Source of the DNA: Streptomyces canus
Lineage (GTDB): Bacteria; Actinomycetota; Actinomycetes; Streptomycetales; Streptomycetaceae
Length of the DNA stretch: 64,000 nt
Reading direction: 5' to 3'
Assembly (NCBI RefSeq): GCF_041435015.1
Contig: NZ_CP107989.1
Coordinates: 9,858,001-9,922,000 of the forward strand
This document shows positions 58,001 to 64,000 of the stretch, one piece after another. The translations under genes and the position numbers were made by a program. A model generated the notes under the pieces. It was not told the origin of the DNA and searched no databases. It saw only the letters and a list, made by a program, of their open reading frames with translations. The number at the start of each line of letters is the position of its first letter. Positions within the stretch are counted from its first letter, which is position 1.

Positions 58001-60819
58001 TGTCGCGCTCCCTTCCGGCGGTCGGCGCTGCGGCGCAGCCACCGCTTGCGGATCTCGTCCGCGATCAGGGGCAGGGTCCCGAGCCCGGCCAGTACCGCCC
58101 AGTCGGCGGCGTCCAGTGCTGCGGTGTTGAAGACGTCCTGCAACAGCGGCACATAGCTGATCGCGGCCATGAGGGCGATACCGAAACCGCCGGCCGCCAG
58201 CAGGGCCGGATTGGACAGCAGCCCCACCTTCAGGATGCTCTGCCGGTCGGTGCGGACCGCGAGTGCGTTGAAGAACTGGCTGAGCACGATTCCGGCCTGG
58301 ACCATGGTGATCGCCTCCCGGTAGACGGGGGTGTCCTTGGTGAAGTCGTCGAACGGGATGCCCGAGGACCCGACGTGCCAGAAGAAGACGGCGGTGACGC
58401 AGAGCGCCTGGATCCCGCCGAGAAACAGGATCCGTCCCACCACGGCGGCCGAGAACAGGTGCTCCCGCCGGGAGCGTGGCGGGCGCTCCATCACGTCGGG
58501 CTCGGGGGGCTCGGCCCCCAGGGCCAGGGCAGGCAGTACGTCGGAGCCCAGGTCGATCGCCAGGATCTGCACGGCGCTGATGGGCACCAGCGGGAATCCG
58601 GCGAAGGTCGCCGCCAGAATCGGGACCAGCTCCCCGATGTTGTGACTGAAGAGGTAGACGAGGAACTTGCGGATGTTCTGGTAGACGGCCCGGCCGAGCC
58701 GCACCGCCGTGGCGATCGAGGCGAACGAGTCGTCCAGCAGCACCATCGAGGCCGCCTCCCGGGCCACGTCGGTGCCCGACGCTCCCATCGCCACACCGAT
58801 GTCGGCGTGTTTGAGCGCTGGGGCGTCGTTGGCGCCGTCTCCGGTGACCGCCACGACCTCGCCCCGCTGTTGGAAGGCGGTGACCACGCGCATCTTGTGC
58901 TCGGGGCTGACCCGGCACAGCAGCAGCTCGGACGGTTCGGCGAGCAGGGCGTCGAGTGCCTCCTCGTCCATCGCGTCGAGCCGGGCACCCGTCACCACGA
59001 CCGGATCCGGCCCCCGAACGATCCCCACGCGGCGGGCCACGGCCTCCCCGGTGAGCGGGTGGTCGCCGGTGACCATGACGATCCGGATGCCCGCCCTGCG
59101 GCAGGCGGCGACCGCTTCGGTGACTTCCGGACGCGGCGGGTCCAGCATGCCGACCAGTCCCAGGAACATGAGTCTCGACTCGGCCTCGTGCTGCGTGGGA
59201 TGGGGATCGTCGAGCTCCCGCCGCGCAGCGGCCAGTACCCGCAGTCCCTGCGAGGCCAGCGCGTCACTCGCCGCGAGGACCGCCGCCCGGTCCTGCTCGG
59301 TCAGTGGCCCGCGCCGTCCCTCCCATTCCCCCTCGGTACAGCGCGCCAGCAGCTCCGCCGGCGCACCCTTGGCGCACGCCTCGTAGCCCGCGCCGCTCTT
59401 GTGCACCGTGGTCATCAGCTTGCGGTCCGAGTCGAAGGGGTACTCACTCACGCGGGGCGTCGCCGCCTCCTCGGCACCGAGGTCGAGGCCCGCCTTGGCC
59501 GCGACGACGAGCAGCGCGCCCTCGGTGGTGTCGCCGAGCACCCGCCAGTGCCGGCGGCCGTCGGGTGGAACCAGACGGGCGTTGCAGCACAGGGCCGCCA
59601 CCCTGAGCAGCTCGCGTGCCGGTGCCGCGCCGGCGACCTCCCCGCCAGGGGCGTATCCCACACCGGTCACCGCATGGGTCTCACCCCCTGCCCACACCTG
59701 GGTGACGGTCATCTCGGCCTGCGTGAGCGTTCCGGTCTTGTCGGTGCACACCACCGTGGTCGACCCGAGCGCCTCGACCGCCAGCAACTGCTTGATCAGA
59801 GCTCGGCGGCGAGCCATCCGCCGTACGCCGATCGCCAGTGACACCGAGAGGGTGGCGGGCAGCCCTTCCGGGACCATCGCCACCATCACCCCGAGCGCGA
59901 ACACCGACGCGGCCACCAGGGACTCCCCGGTGGGCAGCCGCACGGCGAAGAGCAGGGCGCCGATCCCCAAGGCAGCCCCTGCCACCCGCCGTGCCATGGA
60001 GGCCACTTGGTGTTGCAGCGGGGTCTTCTGCCGCGGGGCGGCCGCGGCCAGCCGGTAGATGCGTCCGAACTCGGTCGTCGCACCGTTGGCGAAGACCACG
60101 ACTCGCCCGGACCCGGCGACGACGTCGGTTCCCATGAACACGCAGTTGCGTGCTTCCAGCGGCGGCCCGGCCGGCACCGGGTCGGCCGTACGGCCCACCG
60201 CGTTGCTCTCTCCGGTCAGCGGCGCGTTGTTCACGGCCAACTCGTGCGCCTCGACCACCCGGCAGTCCGCGGGTACGGCGTCCCCGGCCTCCAGCACCAC
60301 CACATCCCCCGGCACCAGGTCCCGCGCCGGAGCCTCCAGGAGTCGGCCGTCCCGCAGCACTCGGCAGGTGTGGGGCACCATCGCCTCCAGTGCCTGAGCC
60401 GTCCGCTCCGCCGAGTACTCCTGCGCGAACCCGATGGCGGCGTTCAGCACCACGACGCACAGGATCGCCACGGCGAGTTGCAGAGTGCCGACGTCCCGGG
60501 GTTCCTCCAGCCCGTAGGCCAGGAACGTGATCGCCGACGCGACGAGCAGCACGACCGCGAAGAGGTCCGTGAACTGCGCCCCCAGTTGCCCCCATAGGGG
60601 GCGACGCCTCGCGCGTGGCATTTCGTTGGGCCCGTACTGCTCCATCCCCGCCCGTGCACGGTCCGCCGACAGACCGCGCCGTGAGGTGTCCAGCGCGGTG
60701 TACACGTCACCAGCGGCGAGTTCTCGTACCGAAGGGCGCGGGGCGGGAACGGACGCGGCGTCGACCGCCGAGTCACTCCCTCCGCCTGGGACCAGCGGGT
60801 CCGAGCCGGTGCGCATCAT
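57997..60819 (-). CDS. P-type cation-transporting ATPase (type II)
   Basis: A 940-residue P2-type ATPase. The phosphorylated Asp is at about residue 360 in VVCTDKTGTLTQAEMTV. Other motifs: the actuator loop APLTGESNAVG, the TM4 motif VAMVPEGLPATLSVSLAIGV, the nucleotide-binding KGAPAELLARC, the TGDGANDAPALKHADIGVAM hinge, and C-terminal helices with NIGELVPILAATFAGFPLVP and ILAIDLGSDVLPALALGAEP. PEGLP with the type II layout suggests Ca2+, Na+ or K+ transport rather than heavy metals. The start is ATG 60819 or the next codon; no good ribosome site is seen. It is coupled to two TrkA genes and follows a stress-protein gene. Confidence 0.92.
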   Translation of the reverse strand: MMRTGSDPLVPGGGSDSAVDAASVPAPRPSVRELAAGDVYTALDTSRRGLSADRARAGMEQYGPNEMPRARRRPLWGQLGAQFTDLFAVVLLVASAITFLAYGLEEPRDVGTLQLAVAILCVVVLNAAIGFAQEYSAERTAQALEAMVPHTCRVLRDGRLLEAPARDLVPGDVVVLEAGDAVPADCRVVEAHELAVNNAPLTGESNAVGRTADPVPAGPPLEARNCVFMGTDVVAGSGRVVVFANGATTEFGRIYRLAAAAPRQKTPLQHQVASMARRVAGAALGIGALLFAVRLPTGESLVAASVFALGVMVAMVPEGLPATLSVSLAIGVRRMARRRALIKQLLAVEALGSTTVVCTDKTGTLTQAEMTVTQVWAGGETHAVTGVGYAPGGEVAGAAPARELLRVAALCCNARLVPPDGRRHWRVLGDTTEGALLVVAAKAGLDLGAEEAATPRVSEYPFDSDRKLMTTVHKSGAGYEACAKGAPAELLARCTEGEWEGRRGPLTEQDRAAVLAASDALASQGLRVLAAARRELDDPHPTQHEAESRLMFLGLVGMLDPPRPEVTEAVAACRRAGIRIVMVTGDHPLTGEAVARRVGIVRGPDPVVVTGARLDAMDEEALDALLAEPSELLLCRVSPEHKMRVVTAFQQRGEVVAVTGDGANDAPALKHADIGVAMGASGTDVAREAASMVLLDDSFASIATAVRLGRAVYQNIRKFLVYLFSHNIGELVPILAATFAGFPLVPISAVQILAIDLGSDVLPALALGAEPPEPDVMERPPRSRREHLFSAAVVGRILFLGGIQALCVTAVFFWHVGSSGIPFDDFTKDTPVYREAITMVQAGIVLSQFFNALAVRTDRQSILKVGLLSNPALLAAGGFGIALMAAISYVPLLQDVFNTAALDAADWAVLAGLGTLPLIADEIRKRWLRRSADRRKGARQ

Positions 60820-61034
60820 CCGAACCCGTACGGCGCCGAGGTCCTCGGTTCCGGCGGAACCGCTCGGACCGCGCGGGGTGCCTTGCGTGCGGCTTTCATC
60901 ACGGACTCCAATGAGTTCGGCGGCCGTCCCGTCGGCGCACCGCCGTCATTCGGTGGCGCCCTTGCATCGTCGGGCGAGTCGTACGGCGCCGCCAGGGCCG
61001 TCCGGGGCAGGGGAGGGGGGCCGCTCGGGCCTCC

Positions 61035-61907
61035 TCACACCGGGACCGTGATGACCGGGCAGTGGGCGTGCTGCAGAACTCCCTGGCTCACCGAGCCCAG
61101 CAGCATGCCCGTGAACCCGCCGTGCCCGCGGGTTCCCACGACCAGGCCGAGGGCGTGTTCCGAGGCTTCCGTCAGAACCCGCACGGGGTGGCCGAGGACG
61201 ACTTCGTGGTGCAGCTCCACTTCCGGGTGTGTCGCGGTGCGGCCCGCGACCGTCTCGGACAGCACGCGGCGGCACTCCTGCACCGCGGCCTCCTCGTCGA
61301 GGACCCCGAGGAGCGGCGGATGCCACACATAAAGGGCCCTGAGAACCGCACCGCGCAGGGCCGCCTCCTCGAATGCCATGTCCACCGCCGCGGCGGCATG
61401 CGGACTGCCGTCGACGCCGACGACGAAGTACGCGGGCTCCTGGGTGATGTGCTCCGGCTCCGGAACGACGACCACCGGGCAGGGAGCGTGGGCGGAGAGC
61501 GGGAGCGCCACGGAGGCGGAGGTGAACCTTTCGCGCCGGGTGCTCAGATGCCAGGAGCCCACCACGACCAGGGAGGCGTTCCGCGCCTCCTCGCGCAGAA
61601 CCCACGCCGGCTCTCCTTCCGCCAGCACCGTCGAGACCTCCACCGTCGGCCATCGGGACTCGACGAAGGCGACCGCCTCCTTGAGGGACTCGGCACCCGC
61701 TTCGTGCAGCGTGCGGTTCCACTCCTCCCAGGAGGGCCGTGCTTCCCCCGTTCGGTATCCGCCGGTCGGCACACCCTGGGCGTGGACCAGCCGAACGGGC
61801 AGGCCGCGGCGATCCGCTTCATCGACGGCCCAGGCGAGTGCCAGCCGTTTCGAGGGGTCGGGGTCGACCCCCACGACGATCGCCCGACGCCCGTCCGCAC
61901 TGCTCAT
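61035..61907 (-). CDS. Universal stress protein, two UspA domains
   Basis: A 290-residue protein. ATG 61907 follows TGGAGG. Domain 1 begins AIVVGVDPDPSKRLALAWAV and domain 2 YFVVGVDGSPHAAAAVDMAF. The ATP-binding GxxGxxxx(S/T) loop is intact in domain 2 (GTRGHGGFTGMLLGSVSQGV) and changed in domain 1 (GSWHLSTRRERFTSASVALP). ATP binding is thus expected mainly in domain 2. Such proteins are linked to hypoxia or dormancy in actinobacteria. It lies upstream of the P-type ATPase gene, in the same direction, with a 215-base gap that holds no recognised gene. Confidence 0.92.
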   Translation of the reverse strand: MSSADGRRAIVVGVDPDPSKRLALAWAVDEADRRGLPVRLVHAQGVPTGGYRTGEARPSWEEWNRTLHEAGAESLKEAVAFVESRWPTVEVSTVLAEGEPAWVLREEARNASLVVVGSWHLSTRRERFTSASVALPLSAHAPCPVVVVPEPEHITQEPAYFVVGVDGSPHAAAAVDMAFEEAALRGAVLRALYVWHPPLLGVLDEEAAVQECRRVLSETVAGRTATHPEVELHHEVVLGHPVRVLTEASEHALGLVVGTRGHGGFTGMLLGSVSQGVLQHAHCPVITVPV

Positions 61908-62089
61908 GGCACCTCCAGGAGATTCCCGTCGCCGCCGTCCACTCACGGTCCTTCCAGCGTGACCCCAGCCGTCGGGAGCCGCCACGTCACCGCTCCGCGA
62001 GCGCTCGATCTGGCGGTGCCTGGCTGGGCGGCCACCCGGCCGGGGGGCCGGCTGCGCAAGGTGCGACCCGTTGATGCGGGGTGTTGTGG

Positions 62090-62560
62090 CCTGAGGGAGC
62101 CTGGAAGGGCGGGAGACGGGGCGGCCGTCGGAGGGCCGGTTCGCGGCAGGTGATTGCCGGGCTGCGCGGCGTGGGACCGCGGCTGGTGCATGCCTTCGGG
62201 TGGCCGCCGAAGCATCTGCCGCCCGGCCGACGGACCCCGTGGAGTCCGCCGATGGCACGGGTGGACGGCACGCTGAGCGAGGCTGAGGAGCGAGCCCGCA
62301 GAGCAGTGCAGCAGGTGGATGTGACGCGCGAGGTCACCGTCGGCGAGCCGCTGACGGTACGGGAGATCGAGTCGCGGACCGCCTCGCTCGTCGTGGTCGG
62401 CAGCCGGGGCCTCGGGGCGTTCGGCGGCCTGCTGCCGGTGGTGCGGGGCCGGCCCGACCCGGACAATCCCGAACTGCCGGCGGTCGACGGCTCGTCGGCG
62501 GGCGAGGGCGCCGTTGAGTTCGCCTTCACCGACCGAGGCGACGAGCGAGCCCTCTGGATC
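62090..62560 (+). pseudogene. Universal stress protein remnant
   Basis: The frame reads GPRLVHAFGWPPKHLPPG, then EVTVGEPLTVREIESRTASL and VVVGSRGLGAFGGLLPV, the second half of a UspA domain with its ATP loop cut. It continues VVRGRPDPDNPELPAVDGSS and AGEGAVEFAF, the start of a second UspA domain, and then falls out of frame. Both ends are missing. It lies head to head with the intact two-domain stress gene and directly before the phosphofructokinase gene. Confidence 0.7.
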
Positions 62561-62692
62561 GTGCGTTCGCCGAGTGGCCACTGCGGACCGAATGGAGGGA
62601 GGCTGGAGGGAGCTGATCCATGTTCCCGGAAGCTGTTTCGATCGCCGGGGAGGCTGCCACCAGGCCGGGTGACCAGCTGATCGGAGGAAGCC

Positions 62693-63718
62693 ATGAGGGT
62701 GGGAGTGCTGACCGGCGGCGGTGACTGTCCAGGCCTCAACGCCGTGATCCGCAGCGTCGTCCGCAAGGGCGTCCAGGAGTACGCCATTGACTTCGTCGGT
62801 CTGCGAGACGGCTGGCTCGGCGCGCTCCAAGGCAAGGTGATGCCGCTCGACATCCCCGGCGTGCGCGGAATCCTCCCCCGCGGCGGAACCATACTCGGCT
62901 CCTCCCGCACCAACCCGTTCAAGCACGAGGACGGCCTGCGGCGTGTGCAGGACACCCTTGCGGCGCACGACGTGGACGCGCTCATCGTGATCGGCGGCGA
63001 GGACACGCTCGGTGTCGCCACCGAGCTGAGCCGTCAGGGGATCAATCTGGTCGGTGTACCGAAGACCATCGACAACGACGTGTCCGGCACCGACTACACC
63101 TTCGGCTTCGACACCGCCGTCGGCATCGCGACCGAGGCCATCGACCGCCTCCACACGACTGCTGAGTCGCACATGCGCACCCTTGTGGTCGAGGTGATGG
63201 GACGGCACTCCGGGTGGATCGCGCTGCATGCCGGCATCGCGGGCGGCGCCAACGCGATCCTCATCCCGGAGCAGCCGTTCGACATCGCTCAGGTCTGTGC
63301 GTGGGTGCAGAGCCGATTTGAGATCAACTATGCGCCGATCGTCGTGGTGGCGGAGGGGGCTGTCCCCCACGAGGGTCAGATGGTGCTCAAGGACCAGGCG
63401 TTGGACGAGTTCGGCCATGTGCGGCTGTCCGGCATCGGCGAGTGGCTGGCCCGGGAGATCTCGGAACGCACGGGCACGGATGCTCGCACCACGGTCCTGG
63501 GGCACATCCAGCGCGGCGGGACTCCGAGCGCCTTCGACCGGTGGCTGGCCACGCGCTTCGGGCTGCACGCCGTCGACGCGGTCAAGGACGGTGACTTCGG
63601 CAAGATGGTGGCCCTGCACGGTACGCAGATCGTCCGGATTCCGCTCGCCGATGCCACAGACACGACCAAGAAGGTCGATCCGTCGCTCTACGACGAGTTC
63701 GAGGTGTTCTTCGGCTGA
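62693..63718 (+). CDS. pfp: 6-phosphofructokinase, PPi-dependent type by key residues
   Basis: A 341-residue PFK of the group with PFK_mixed_sub features. ATG 62693 follows GGAGG. Motifs: VLTGGGDCPGLNAVIRSVVR, GGTILGSSRTNP, VIGGEDTLGVATEL and GVPKTIDNDVSGTDYTFGFD with catalytic Asp127. Residue 104 is Asp (GGED) and residue 124 is Lys (PKTID). ATP-dependent enzymes have Gly at 104; Asp104 with Lys124 is the known mark of PPi-dependent PFK, such as that of Amycolatopsis methanolica. It should reversibly phosphorylate fructose 6-phosphate with pyrophosphate. The neighbours are stress-protein genes, which suggests use under energy limitation. The symbol pfp reflects this prediction; pfkA is the alternative. 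Confidence 0.85.
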   Translation: MRVGVLTGGGDCPGLNAVIRSVVRKGVQEYAIDFVGLRDGWLGALQGKVMPLDIPGVRGILPRGGTILGSSRTNPFKHEDGLRRVQDTLAAHDVDALIVIGGEDTLGVATELSRQGINLVGVPKTIDNDVSGTDYTFGFDTAVGIATEAIDRLHTTAESHMRTLVVEVMGRHSGWIALHAGIAGGANAILIPEQPFDIAQVCAWVQSRFEINYAPIVVVAEGAVPHEGQMVLKDQALDEFGHVRLSGIGEWLAREISERTGTDARTTVLGHIQRGGTPSAFDRWLATRFGLHAVDAVKDGDFGKMVALHGTQIVRIPLADATDTTKKVDPSLYDEFEVFFG

Positions 63719-63762
63719 CCCCAGGCACTCGCCGGATCGTCATCGGACCTGCTGGTCCTCCA

Positions 63763-64000
63763 TCAGCCCATGTGCGGAACGACTGCCACCGGACAGCGGG
63801 AGTGGTGCAGTACGGCGTGGGTGATGGGCCCCAGTCTGCCCTCGACCGCCTGCGGATCGCTACGGCGGCCCACGACGAGCAGCTCCGAGCCGCGGGACAT
63901 GTTCAAGAGCGCTTCGGCGGGGTGGAGCAGCACGACGTCGGAACGGACCGTCACCCGCGGGTACTTTTCCTGCCACGCGCGCAAGGCGTCGGAAAGCTGC
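63763..64000 (-). CDS. Universal stress protein (5' partial)
   Basis: The frame is open to the right edge and shows the last 79 residues: QLSDALRAWQEKYPRVTVRS, the segment with HPAEALLNMSRGSELLVVGR, and the ending THAVLHHSRCPVAVVPHMG. This is the C-terminal half of a UspA domain, with RRSDPQAVEGRLGPITHAVL in place of the usual GxxGxxGxxLGS loop, so the ATP loop is altered. It converges with the phosphofructokinase gene. The N-terminus, and any first domain, lie outside the window. Confidence 0.85.
   Translation of the reverse strand, partial: QLSDALRAWQEKYPRVTVRSDVVLLHPAEALLNMSRGSELLVVGRRSDPQAVEGRLGPITHAVLHHSRCPVAVVPHMG

Noticed and set aside
1..64000. CRISPR arrays, tRNA or rRNA genes, phage integration sites
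   Set aside because: No spaced direct repeats, no cloverleaf with anticodon arm and CCA-type end, and no integrase gene were recognised on reading both strands.

Overview
The window is high-GC actinobacterial DNA, most likely from a Streptomyces. The signs are strong G/C third-position bias, frequent GTG starts, ATGA/GTGA gene overlaps, twin-arginine leaders and lipoproteins, and families typical of that genus. No rRNA, tRNA or CRISPR array was seen. The left end and the right end each cut a gene.

Layout. (1) 1-5.9 kb is a decaying rhamnoside-use locus: a sugar-binding lipoprotein (partial), a truncated and frameshifted GH78 remnant behind a LacI-type palindrome, an intact GH78 alpha-L-rhamnosidase, a broken PfkB kinase and a terminator. 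(2) 5.9-11.9 kb holds a TetR remnant, an HNH-like lipoprotein, a GNAT acetyltransferase, a membrane protein/DUF4232 lipoprotein pair, a split NlpC/P60 hydrolase and an SDR remnant. (3) 12-53.7 kb is a large catabolic island. It has two importers, one of ribose type with a GMC oxidoreductase and one of branched-chain amino acid type with a fused permease-ATPase-ATPase subunit. It also encodes two Zn-alcohol dehydrogenases, four SDRs, an aldehyde dehydrogenase, a CoA ligase, four acyl-CoA dehydrogenases, two APH-type kinases, two crotonases, two thiolases plus a DUF35 partner, an OYE-like reductase, two NTF2-like proteins, an EthD protein and an MBL hydrolase. (4) 28.9-33.2 kb, inside the island, carries a ClC channel and two membrane proteins between two pieces of a 3-hydroxyacyl-CoA dehydrogenase gene. 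(5) 53.8-56.6 kb has a second TetR regulator, a VOC protein, a methyltransferase and a kinase remnant. (6) 56.7-64 kb is an ion/stress block: two TrkA proteins, a P-type ATPase, universal stress proteins and a phosphofructokinase with PPi-type residues.

How the genes may work together (inference). The same yTGArTTCAGTT-type motif lies before seven transcription units of the island, including its own TetR gene (44544-45164). This suggests one regulon in which a cyclic or branched alcohol or acid is imported, oxidised by GMC/ADH/SDR/ALDH enzymes, activated to a CoA thioester and shortened by beta-oxidation. Two kinase plus acyl-CoA dehydrogenase pairs resemble the Lva/ACAD10-ACAD11 logic of phosphorylating a hydroxyacyl-CoA and then eliminating phosphate. 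The second pair has its own TetR and a different operator. The substrate cannot be read from the sequence.

Gene decay is frequent: at least nine broken genes, some with internal deletions and one with a single-base nonsense change. Some single frameshifts could still be sequencing errors.
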